Assembly (NCBI GenBank): GCA_001692895.1
Contig: KV748209.1
Coordinates: 496,001 to 560,000, forward strand
Length of the DNA stretch: 64,000 nucleotides
Reading direction: 5' to 3'
DNA from: Cenococcum geophilum 1.58
Taxonomy: Eukaryota > Ascomycota > Dothideomycetes > Gloniales > Gloniaceae
This document shows positions 23,961 through 34,393 of this stretch, piece by piece. The notes beneath the pieces were generated by a model that saw only the letters and a list, made by a program, of their open reading frames with translations, made no database searches and was not told where the DNA came from. The position numbers and the translations under genes were made by a program. Position 1 is the stretch's first letter, and every line of letters begins with the position of its first letter.

Positions 23961-24800
23961 ATAGCTAATACACTTAAGCTACTCCTTTTTAGCTACTAAG
24001 AGGCTTTATATAAAAGGGAGTTATAGAGCTTACTATTATTACTAGTATTATTAGCTATTAGGAGGCTAAACTTATAATTAAATTAATACCTTTAAATTAT
24101 TAGTGCTAGGGCCGTTAATATATTTTTAGTAAAGTATAATCCTTATAGTTATAAAAGGCCTAAAAGTGCCAATTAAAGCCTTTTACCTTTATTAATAAAA
24201 TAAGCTATAATACTAAGTAGTAATATTCTATTTATAAATATCTAGATATTATAAATAAGATTAATTTTACTATGTATAGTAAGAAGGAGGTCTTTATTAT
24301 TAGTGCGTTGCTATTTAAATATAGTTTTAATCTAATTGCTTAGTAATATAGGCGCCTTTATAATATAGTCCTAGATCTAAAGACGGTTAAATATTAGTAA
24401 AGCGCGTATAAAAGGACTTATAGCTTAACGGAAGGTAATATTTATAGAATTATTTAATTAATATAGGCCTAAATATAGCTAGCTATCTAAAACGGCTAGC
24501 GTTTATAACTACTATAACTTTTAAAGTTGATAGTAAGGTTATACTTTAATTATAAATAGCTATTATTATAATTATTATTACTAATTATAAGTAAAGCGCG
24601 TAGTATTTAAGCTAGAACCTCTTTTTACCTAAAAGACCGTATTAAAAAAGGATTACTTTATACTTTTATATTAGTAATATAGGAGCTTTACCTAATAATA
24701 ACCGCTTATTAATAACTTAATATTTATATTTACGAGTAAGCTTAACTAAATCTTAGCTAAAGGTCTAAATATCCTTAACTTCTAATAAAAGCTTTAACTT
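23961..24800 (+). pseudogene. Element X1, right-hand internal part
   Basis: After one copy of the atagc target duplication, the plus-strand frame that stops at 16021 continues with LIHLSYSFLATKRLYIKGSY (23965-24020). Beyond that the sequence is so AT-rich that I can follow no single frame. The GC-rich subterminal region starts near 24820. Confidence 0.35.
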
Positions 24801-24960
24801 ACTACCAAATCTTACCGCCAAGACAGCGAGCTGCCAGCTAGCTGCAGTTTTATAGCTAACTGACTGTCACAACTCTATAAGCTCGCTGACTGCTTACATT
24901 ACCAGCCTCTTGGCAGCGAAGCTAACAGCGTAGCTAGCTCTTAAACACACTATATACGGT

Positions 24961-27900
24961 ATATATAGAACCTTAAGGGCACTAGACCTTACTAGAGGCA
25001 GAAGAGAAATAAGCTTATAGCTTATGCTAAGAATATTAAAAGCGGGTCTCTATTCTTTATACTTAGCGCTACTAATCTATATTAGTATAATCTATATTCT
25101 TATATACCTCTGTTTAATAAATATAAGACTACTAATAAGGCTTAGCGTTACCAGATTGCTTCTTAAAATCTTAATAATAATCCGCATATTACTGCTTACT
25201 GGCTATATTGCCGCTTTAATCTGTTTAGGAAGCACGTGCTTATAGGCCTATTTAATAGCACTAACTTTTAGTTCTAATATAAGTGGTAGGTATAAGGTAG
25301 CGGCTATATATATAGCTTCTTATAGAGTTTAACAGCCCTAAGGCTAGATCTGTTAGCTAGTAAGTTAAGGGCGGCTTTTACTAAGTACTAGACTACTTTT
25401 ATATCCGCAATTAATCCTAATTAATTTAGGCCTCCTAATCTCTAATATCCTTCTACTCTTAGCTATAAAGAATAACTTAATACTAGTAAGCTTCTTACTG
25501 CCTACCTTAATTGATTTTAACAGCACTATAATTATACCAAATCTTACTGCTTAAGATTAAAGAAAGGCTCTACTGGAGTAAAGGAGTGCCGCTTCTATTT
25601 TCCACGCTCTCTTTATAATAAGGCCGCTGTATTAAAGAATTAAAATCTATATTACTGGACGTTCTATCTACAGTATAATAATAAGCTTCTTAATGGTTAT
25701 AACGCAGCTATAATATTGGCGTAGATGGCGAATATTAATACATTACCCGCTATAAGCGTATTAGTAATAGTTAACTATATAGGTAAATATTGTAGTAAGG
25801 AAGAGAAGAAGTTAACTTCCTACTAAGAGCTACTCTAATTAGTATAGCCGTACGCCAATAGCCTTTATACCTTTAGTTTAGTAGTGGCTAGGTTTATAAA
25901 TAAGCTTATTACTAAACGCGATTAGTTAGCGCAGGAGGTATACTATTTGCTTCTTAATATTCCCCTTTATAAAGGCTCTAGGAATATAGTAACCTTAAAC
26001 TACTACTAGGAGGATAATTAGAGCGTTATATATAAGCTTAAGGATAGGTAACTAAGAGGGCATAGACTGTCTAACTATAAGAAATATAAGCGCCGCCTAG
26101 ATAGAGTAGAGGACGTTACTTTCCTTAATTTTCTACTCTATTTTAATTACTTTACTTATAAGCGTCGGCTAAGAGCAAGGCCTTAAGTTATATTATACTT
26201 TCCGCGATATAAAGGCGATCCTTTTTATCTATAATATCCTAAGTTCTGCTATATAAAGCTTATTCTTTATTACCTATAGAGGGAGTATAAGGAAGTGGCT
26301 ACTTATACTAATAGATTTGGGGCCCCTAATTATATAGCTTCCTATTAAGCTTGCGTTAACTCTTATTAGCACCCGCCTAACTACTTCTATAATTAGAAAC
26401 TAGAGGAAGGTTACAAAACTGCTAATATTAATAAGTTTAAGGGCGATTTCGTAGACGACTTAGAGCTATACTAGTCCTTTAAGGCCCTATATACCCGCGT
26501 TTAAAATACTAATAGAGTTAAAATTAAGGATCCTAATAGGCTTAGTGATAGGGAGCTTAATTATAACTACGACTAGAGTATATATTGGGGTACATACCCG
26601 CAGCTTAATAAGAGGACTTATTAGCAGGAAGTACGGCTATAGCCTCTACTATAGAGCCGCCTATCCTAAATAGTAACTCCATCCTCCTTATAACTAGGTT
26701 AGCGTTATATCTATAATATTATAGTTAATCACTATAGGCAGATTTAAGTGGGCCTTAGCCCCCCCCTACTGCAAATTAATATTAATAGAGAGGTAGGAAC
26801 CAGCAAATCGTATCTTATTACTGTTCTTTTTACTACACTCTATAATATAGCAAGGGCTAATAGCAAGCCGTCACTATTAGCTTAAGCTACCCCTACTAGG
26901 GTAGCTGCCTTTAGTATTAATAGCAGAACTATATATAATCTATTAAGGTTGCCAGTAAATTATCCATTTAAGAAATTACCTGCTACTAGTCTTACACCTC
27001 TATAATAAGCTTTTAAGGATATTTACTATTTTATTTTTAATAAGAAATCTATAATTAGGCAAGTATATCTAGCCTAGATTAATCACCGCCTCTATTAGAT
27101 TTACCCTATACGTAATAATAACTACTTTAAAGGCTTAAATATCTTGCTAGTAGGCGATTTCTATTAGCTTCCCCCTATAGGTTAGGCGGCCTTATATAGC
27201 AATTTACCCACTAAGCCGTTAGAGCTTACTGGCTATAGAAAGGGAGCCTATAAGGCAATTAACCAAACAGCTGTCCTAGATTAAGTTATATAGTAGGGTA
27301 GTAATAACGTTAAGAGCTTTATATTCAGGACCGCCCTTATAAAGCTACATAGTGATTTTATAAGTAATTTAACCTAAAAACTTCTTTTAACTAGGTATAA
27401 GTAGGGCCTATCCACTAATAAGGTTGCGGGCTTTAATAATATAATTCGGCTATATAGTATACGCGCTGCTATAGGTAAGTATAACGCTATTTAGCTTCGC
27501 GACCTTTTACAGCTAATAGTAGCTATTAAGTTAATTAACACTAGTATAGGTATGCGGAAAGTTACTCCTAATTAATACGATACTATAGAGAATCTAGCTC
27601 TATATATTAGCGCGAAAGTAATACTAATATAGAATATCTAGGTTAAACTAGGCTTAGTAAACAGTACTACTAATATAGTTAAAGATATTATATAGAAGGG
27701 ATATGCGGATATTAAAAAGGATTAGCCCTAGTTACTACTAATTATAGTAAATAGGTATAACGGACCTGCCCTATTTACTTAGCAGGATAGTAAGAAATTT
27801 ATCTCTATATTTTCCATGCTTTGTAAATAGGAGGGTATAAAAGGCTCTTACTTAAGGCGTTAATTTCTAATTATTTTAGCTTTTGCTTTTACTGTATATA

Positions 27901-28154
27901 AAAGCTAGGCCTAATACTTAACCGGGTAGTTCTAGATATTAAGAAAAAGGATAAGATAGCTAGGCTAACCTATATAGTAATCTTATAAGTTAAGAAGCTT
28001 TTAGGGCTTATATTTAAACGTGGGTTTAATATAGAACGATTTTAGTTATCTATAAGTAAGACTAAAGAGGTATAATAAGAAGATTTTGCACGGAGGTAAT
28101 AGTAACTACTTATAAATAACTTTTCCTAATTAGGAAATTATATACTAGCTTAGA
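24961..28154 (+). pseudogene. Helitron RepHel protein: HUH Rep core and PIF1-like helicase
   Basis: The frame resumes after X1 with LKGTRPY and LIAYAKNIKSGSLFF (24970-25060). The HUH site is reached at 25296-25316, where GSxHxHG is expected but the sequence encodes GSGYIYS. The Rep tyrosine motif is intact (NYIGKYCSK, Tyr codons at 25776 and 25788, the two-Tyr form). The helicase part has a damaged Walker A (GTSKSYLI, 26796-26819, Gly to Ser) and a Walker B GDFYQLPP with the Gln codon as TAG (27150-27175). A C-terminal block near 28030-28070 (VGLIQNDFSYLQ) precedes the Copia-1 insertion. Rep and helicase together drive rolling-circle transposition; this copy is dead. Confidence 0.8.
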
Positions 28155-28379
28155 TGTAAGCTTTACAGTGTGGGAGAATTAAGTGAACGACTTAATTGTA
28201 AATCTATAGAAATTAGGTGAAATATATACACAAAAGTAGAGCCCTAACAGTAGGGTCTGTGACTTAATCTTTAACTTATTTAAGCTATATACGAGGTATA
28301 TAAGATATACGAGGGTAGTGCTTTAGAGCCTTCCAGGCTGCAGTTATATGTCTTAGTATAGTACCGGTAGTCGGTTACA
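28155..28379 (-). repeat. Copia-1 3' LTR (225 bp)
   Basis: Same length and ends as 33475-33699; about 20 differences, all C/T or G/A by my reading. Directly preceded (minus sense) by the polypurine tract. Confidence 0.9.
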
Positions 28380-28393
28380 TACCCCCCTAGATT
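28380..28393 (-). promoter_or_regulatory. Copia-1 polypurine tract
   Basis: Minus-strand CTAGGGGGGTATG abuts the 3' LTR start TGTAACC; this is the expected primer site for plus-strand DNA synthesis. Confidence 0.75.
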
Positions 28394-28639
28394 TAACGGT
28401 GTAGTTAAAGCTATAGAAGACAAAAATAAAGGCAGAGACTATACTAAAATAGGAAATTTAGATACAATTTAGGGGTAGTAAAGGGGTAGGGTAATTATAA
28501 TAGTATCTTACGGATATTGCGGATATTGTAAATATTATAATAATACTAGTTGCTAGATAAGGTAGTAGTAATCTAATATTAAATATCTACTAAATGTAAC
28601 TGCTTTATCTATGCTTCGTGCTTTTAACGAGGTAAGATT

Positions 28640-31600
28640 TTAGTAAGGCCGTTGGCGGGCATTTTGTCTATAAGAACCCATTATATGTTAATCTTTTTGT
28701 CTTGGACTTCCTGTCTAAGCCAGTGCTAATAAACGTCAATATGTCAAAGCTTGGTGTCAAGTTTTAGTGTGTCCTATCTAAGTAGGCGTACAGTCTATAT
28801 ATTGTCGCATAGTAGGGTAAATTCGCGTTCTAAATTGAAGCTGATTGCCTTAAAGAATCGTTGCCACCAGATAATTTCAACGGCAGTAGTAGATAGGGAG
28901 AGAAGCTCTGCTTTGGTAGTCGAACGAGTTACTAATCGCTGTAGGGTCGCCTTCCAATCGATTAGACCTCCAAATAGGATAAAAAGATATCCTTAAGAGC
29001 TCCGTCTGGTCTCTTTATAGTCCGTAAATACTACGTTAGATGCTCCATAAAAGGTGACGTCTTCTCCTTTAGGGTTTCTAAAGTAGACGTATACTCCAAA
29101 AGCTTTCCCTAAGTATTTAATAGCTATAGATTTTATTCCAAGGCAGTAGGCAATAGCTTAGTTCGCTACGTCAAGGTGTCCCTAATTTAGATTAGTGAGG
29201 AATTTAGCTAGCTTAGAATGCGTCTTTATAATATTAGGTCTTCTAAATACGGTAAGGTATGTAAGAGACCCTACTCGTTGCTAGTAGGCTAGGGTCCTTT
29301 AAGGGTTCGTCTGCTAATCGGACGGAATCAGTTCTTCGGCAGGAAGTAGTAACTTAGGAAATCTGCCTGGTTAAATATTAAATCTATTAGCTATCTTTTT
29401 AATGTAGAAGTCTTGGCAGAGCCAGAGCTTTTTACTTACTCGATCTTGTTTAATTTGAATTCCTAGGAACTACTATAGGTCTCCTAGTGCACAGATCTCG
29501 TATCGTTATAGTAATTTGGCTTTAAATTCTTTAAGTCTTTAAAGGTTCTTTTTGGCAAATAGAACGGCAATATCGTCTACGTAGAAGAAGACAATAAGTC
29601 GTCTATTAGTAAATAGGCAGTTGGTACTTAGGATAGGTTTTAATCCAAATTTAGCTAGGATACTAGTAAGCTCTTTATACCAAAGTAGTGGTGAGATTTT
29701 TAATCCGTATAGCGCCATAAGTAGCTTTAGGATATATCCGTTTTAATTAAATCCTTCTAGGCAGTAGCAGTATACTGGTTTACTAAGCTTGGCATTTATA
29801 AATGCGTTTACAGCGTTATACTATCGAATTTCTAAATTAAATGCGGCTGCTATAGCCATAAGGGCACGGAATATTCGAACAGCTAGGGTTGCTGCATAGG
29901 TCTCTTCTTTAGTAATCTGCAGGTCTCCACAGATACACAGTCGAGCTTTAAGCTTTTATAGGTAGCCGTCGCTATTAAGCTTATATTTAAAGACCCATTT
30001 TAGTAGAAGGACCTGCTTGTTATATACTTCTACCTTTAGTACAGTCTTGAATATCCCTCGGCGTTTTAGGTCGTTGTATTCTTTTTCCATAGCCTTTTAA
30101 AAGCTAGTAGTTAAAGGATGCTTTCTTAGTTCTTTAAGGTTCTTTAGTTTAGAAGGAAGATTATCCTAATATAGAGATAAGGATGAGGATCTAGTTCGGC
30201 TAATGTCCTTTACTAGTCCTATAGCAAATCCAGCGTAGTAACCAAATAGGGTAGATAGATTGGCTAGTGCTGTCGCATACGCTTGACGTCGAATTCGTTT
30301 AGATTCTTTTAGTAGGATAAAGTCGGCAGAAGGTTTGGCCAAGACTTCATTAGCTTATAAAGCTGTATTAGTTACTCTATTAGATAGTTCTAGAGAGCTT
30401 AGCTAGGCAGAAACTGCTTCAGTTATATCTAGGATGTCGTCTTAAAGTCCTTATGGTAAGGCGTTTAATTCTGGTAAATCTAGAGATACCATTTTGCTAG
30501 GTGTCGGTAACTGCTTAGTATCCTTCGTAGGAGGCTCTACCAAATTGTTTAATTTAGGTGTAGTTGTTTAATTTGCATTTAAGGTAAATCCTTAAGGGTG
30601 CAGATTAACTGTGTATAGGATTAATTTGTCCTTAGATTTGTCTTTGTGGAGAGGTTCTAGTAGACTAATCGTCTAGATGGTGTCTTTTAATGCTTTCCTT
30701 AGTAGGTAGTTAATGTCTTAACCCTTGGGGTCATAGAACGAGGTCTTATTAAATATAATATCTCTAGTTCGAATGACTTTGTAAAGACTTGGAATCCAGA
30801 TTTAATAGATATTGGTTAAATTGTAGCCGATTAGGTGTCTAATCAATGCACAAGGACCTAGCTTATCTCCCTTTTTAACTCGTTTGTCTAGCATATAGGT
30901 CTTGCAGCCATATACATACATATAGGTAAGTAATGGCGTCTTACCATAGGCGATCTCGTACGAAGTTTTCCACCCTAGTTGCTCATTTGGGGTTCGATTA
31001 AGTGCGTAGCCAGCAGCAAGGAAGGCTTCTAGTCCTAAAGACAGGGGTAAGGATGCTTCCAGCTGCATAGCCCTTAATCGTTCTATAAGGGTTCGTCCAG
31101 ATCATTTAGCTTCGCCATTTTATTCTTCTATATACGGGGCTCGGCATTTAAAAGTAATGCCTTTGTCTGCGCACCATATCTGTAAGGTGTCTCCTATCTG
31201 TTTAAAAGCTCGTTCGTTATCGCTCTAGAAGAAGATAACATCTTAGTGGAATTATATTTTGATTAATCGATATATCTTATAAATAGTAGGTAGGACGGTA
31301 GCTTTATCCTTGTTCTTAGATATAAATACAAAATTAAATTTGGAATATGTGCAATAGAAATATATAATATATCTATCGCCGTTATATCTAGGTACTCCAA
31401 GGTCAATAATATTAAACGCTAGCCGTTTAAATGGTCGAGTAGCTGGATATTTATATTCTCGTCTTTAAGAGATCTGCTGCATGTGCTTTGCTAATAAGTA
31501 AACTTTATATTCGACTTTAAGCGGTGCTCGTTTGTTAATTAGCTCTTCGAGCTCTGCGCCATTAACGTGCTTAGGAAGCTACTTAATAGCATTAGGTCCT

Positions 31601-33222
31601 TCATAGCCAAGTATTTTATACCATTTTATAGCTATAGCTCCGACTAGTTTACGGGCCATTCTGCTTAGTTAATATCTTCTTATTAAGAAGGTTGATTAAG
31701 TTATCAAATCTAGGGTAGGCTATTTATGCATTAGTGCCCAGTAGCCCCCTAGTCGTCTCACATAGTATACTGTTTCGCCAGTTACTAGACGGTATAGTAA
31801 GTTTCGTCCTAAGTTAAAATGGATGTCGTTATCAGTAGCTCTTAAGAGTGCTACAATATTTATAAAAAAGGTAGGTGCTAGTGCTATATAGGACAGCTTT
31901 ATTTTTAACTTCCCAGTAGGTGTATTAACAGTAATGGTTACTATTCTATAAGCTTAAATCTTTTTAAAATTTCCGCTAGCAATTAGGTAGTCGTCTTCTG
32001 CTACTAGGTACGAGAAGGTAAAGTCTTCTTTATTATTATAGACGTGGGTATCTACACTAGGGTCAAGTATCTAGGTGTTCTGGAGTTTAAATAAAATTTA
32101 ACTAGTATTAAATACGGCAGTATAGCTAGTCGGTATTGTAGAAGGTAGGGTTTTAGAATTAAAATTAATTATAAATTCTACGTCCTTTTTTGCTTCCTGT
32201 CCTCCTTTTCGGATACAATTAACTATGCGTTTAATCCAAGGCGTAGATAAGATCTTTTCTTCTACTTCCTTCTAGACGTCTAGGTTTGGTTTCCATCCTT
32301 ATAGGCGCTTTTTCTTAGTAATGTAGTAGTAGTTGTTAAATTGATGTATAAGGCCGTATATACATTTCTTATTCCATCTTAAATTAGAATTAAAATTGCC
32401 GTTAGAATTAGAATTACTATTAGAATCTAAATTGGAATTTAAATTATTTTAAAGGGTTGCAAATACAGAGCTATTAGCAGTAGTAGCAGAGGATACCACT
32501 TACTACATGCGGTAGTGCTCCTTAAATTCCTTAATCAGTTCAATAATAAATAGTGCATCTTCGCCCTTCTATTCCTTATAAATAAGGTCTACTTCTAAAG
32601 CTCCTATAAAGCTAGAAGAGATTGGCTTAATTACTTAAACGAAATTGTAGTATGCCCTAAATCCCTAAACGTCTAGAAGCTCCAATTGCTCCGTAAGCTC
32701 ATAGACGTTCCGCCAGTTATTTAACCATTTTTCGATGCTCTGCTTTTTATTATAGGATTTTAAAGCCGTATATTAATTAAGGACCTTATATTTTTAACCT
32801 AAGGAGGTAGGGGCAAGTGTAGTCTTTAATGCTTAAAGCCGTTTGTGTACTGTATTGAGGCCGTTAATAAGTAGAAGGTAGGCTACCAATATAGTGCGAA
32901 CGATATAGTTACTAATATCGTTTATAGCCTGTTTTTGCTTCTTATATACGCGTAAATCGTCCTTATATTTGGCGTAGAGCTAGTTATAGGTAGTAAGCTT
33001 AATTTAGTCCAGTTAAGCTATTAATATAGCATTAGAAAGTACGTCTGCTAGTATAGGTTAATATAGTGGTTCTAGCTTTAAAAGCTCGTCTTTTATAGAT
33101 GGGTTGATATACTTCTATACCTTATTAGTTATGGCTATATCTTAGATAATAAAGAACCATTAGATCCAATTAAATGGCTAGTTAAGAATAAGGTTAACTT
33201 TTAATTCGTTAGTAGTTGTTAT
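28640..33222 (-). pseudogene. Copia-1 gag-pol relic
   Basis: Minus-strand order is Gag (from about 33222, where ATG appears as ATA; TTNELKVNLILN), then a region with Asn/Ser repeats (about 32440-32370). Integrase core blocks follow (EASLPLSLGLEAFLAAGYAL and TPNEQLGWKTSYEIAYGKTP, 31068-30930), then RT (EKEYNDLKRRGIFKTVLKVE near 30080, FFYVDDIAVLF with YVDD at 29583-29572) and RNase H (RSTTKAELLSLS near 28900, LCDNIQTVRLL near 28790). Copia order, integrase before RT, is clear. Scattered TAA/TAG and frame slips make it non-functional, but damage is milder than in the Gypsy-1 and hAT copies. Confidence 0.85.
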
Positions 33223-33474
33223 TTTTAAAATTTATGGGGTTAGGCAGGGTCCAATTAGTAGCTTAGCGAAAACCTTATTTTAATATTCTAAACTCTTAAT
33301 TTAATTCGTCCGTTCGTTCGTTGGTCGGTTATACAGTTATTAACTAGGGTTAATTGTCCGTTTGTTTAATAGGTAAAGAAGCTTAAGACACTTGCAAAGG
33401 TAATAGAAGTAGTGACTTCTTAAATAAGGTAATAGATTGATTGGTTAGCAGGTAGTGCGATCCGGGCTTATAAC

Positions 33475-33699
33475 TGTAAGCTTTGCAGTGTGGGAGAATT
33501 AAGTAAACGACTTAATTGTAAATCTATAGAAATCAGGTGAAATATATACACAAAAGTAGAGCCCTAATAGTAGGGTCTGTAACTTGATCTTTAACTTATT
33601 TAAGCCATATACAAGGTATGCGAGATATATAAGGGTAGTGCTTTGGAGCCTTCTAGGCTGCAGTTGTATATCTCAGCACAGTACCAGTAGTCGGTTACA
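33475..33699 (-). repeat. Copia-1 5' LTR (225 bp)
   Basis: Pairs with 28155-28379 and is followed on the plus strand by the second ttaga target copy. Confidence 0.9.
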
Positions 33700-33704
33700 T
33701 TAGA

Positions 33705-33945
33705 GGTAAGCAGAAAATACAGCATTTATCTTAGTTTTCTACCTTTTAAATAGCTTAACCGCAAAATCCAATTTTCTAAATTTTAACCCCCCTATTCGTC
33801 CTACCTTCTTACCGCTTTTAGAGCTGTTAGATATACATATAATAGTATATAAGGAGAATTAGTAGTATTACTAAATTAATATTACTGCTATCTATAGCGT
33901 TAATTAATTTTTAGAATTTTTAGAATTTTTTTTAAAGGGCGGAAA
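33705..33945 (+). other. AT-rich stretch, possible Helitron 3' tail
   Basis: Between the Copia-1 target copy and the LTR-like start at 33946. It contains a C-run (33787-33793) and the repeated phrase tttttagaa. No Helitron-type terminal hairpin with CTRR was identified. No gene. Confidence 0.3.
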
Positions 33946-34163
33946 TGTTACTTATATTAAGAGTTACGTAACCTCCGAGAATATATACTACTTAGGACCG
34001 CATATTAACAGCCACGACTTCTCTACACTATAGTTAAGATTTTATATATACCGTACTTAGAGCTACTTAAAATAACTATTACCTATAAATCTGCCAATTT
34101 ATAAATTAAAAATTAGACATAGTTAGAGCTGTTAGTAGGGTTTATTAATTGCGCTCCCTATAA
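33946..34163 (+). repeat. Candidate 5' LTR of Copia-2
   Basis: Starts tgttacttatat and ends near ctccctataata. It shares ordered blocks with 39784-39974 (agattttata, agctactta, atctgcc, ttattaatt-gctccc). The leader and gag that follow are homologous to those of Copia-1, but this LTR does not resemble the Copia-1 LTR. Confidence 0.45.
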
Positions 34164-34393
34164 TAAAATCTAACTAATAAACAAATTAATAAATTAAATT
34201 AAAAGTTCAGAACGTCCAAATAAGGTTCTATTAAGACGCTAGCTAGACTCTAACCTAAACCCTTTCTAACCTATTAAATTCTAAAAATAATAACCTCTAC
34301 TAAATTTAAAATTATCCTTATCCTTAATAAGCCATCTAATTAGATTTAATGGTTCTTTATTATCTAAGACATAGCTAAAACTAATAAGGTATA

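Larger units (their letters stand above)
14609..24952 (+). mobile_element. Element X1: TIR DNA transposon of unassigned family, inserted in the Helitron
   Basis: Ends cagtgtgtccaa (14609-14620) and, inverted, tagtgtgtttaa (24941-24952, reverse complement). Three differences in 12 positions are all C/T. The 8-bp duplication is tgtacggt (14601-14608) and tatacggt (24953-24960), one G to A apart. Both subterminal regions are GC-rich and full of GCTGACTG/GCAGCGA-type short repeats. TSD length and CA-type ends suggest the hAT superfamily, but the encoded protein shows no hAT motif I can name. A 7.9-kb Gypsy element (16022-23960) sits inside it; without that, X1 is about 2.4 kb. Confidence 0.75.
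28155..33699 (-). mobile_element. Copia-1: full-length Ty1/copia retrotransposon inserted in the Helitron 3' region
   Basis: 225-bp LTRs (28155-28379 and 33475-33699) begin TGTAACCGACTAC and end AAAGCTTACA in the minus orientation. The 5-bp duplication ttaga is perfect (28150-28154 and 33700-33704). A polypurine tract lies directly inside the 3' LTR (28380-28393). The element is 5545 bp and is one of the least damaged in the window: long frames survive and the RT site YVDD is intact. LTR differences that I see are all transitions. Confidence 0.92.
10190..33945 (+). mobile_element. Helitron (RepHel type) carrying three insertions, one of them doubly nested
   Basis: Rolling-circle transposon on the plus strand. 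Its protein is spread over four blocks, 10240-10323, 13586-14600, 24961-28154 and possibly a tail after 33705. The intervening DNA is hAT-B (10324-13577), X1 (14609-24952, containing Gypsy-1) and Copia-1 (28155-33699). Removing insertions and one copy of each target duplication leaves about 4.6 kb, a normal size for a Rep-helicase Helitron. The terminal TC and the CTRR hairpin end were not found, so both limits are approximate: left between about 10180 and 10240, right before the LTR-like sequence at 33946. Confidence 0.7.

Noticed and set aside
25024-25245. 73-codon Ile/Leu-rich frame resembling a membrane protein
   Set aside because: Out of phase with the Helitron Rep frame, which is clearly readable over the same bases.
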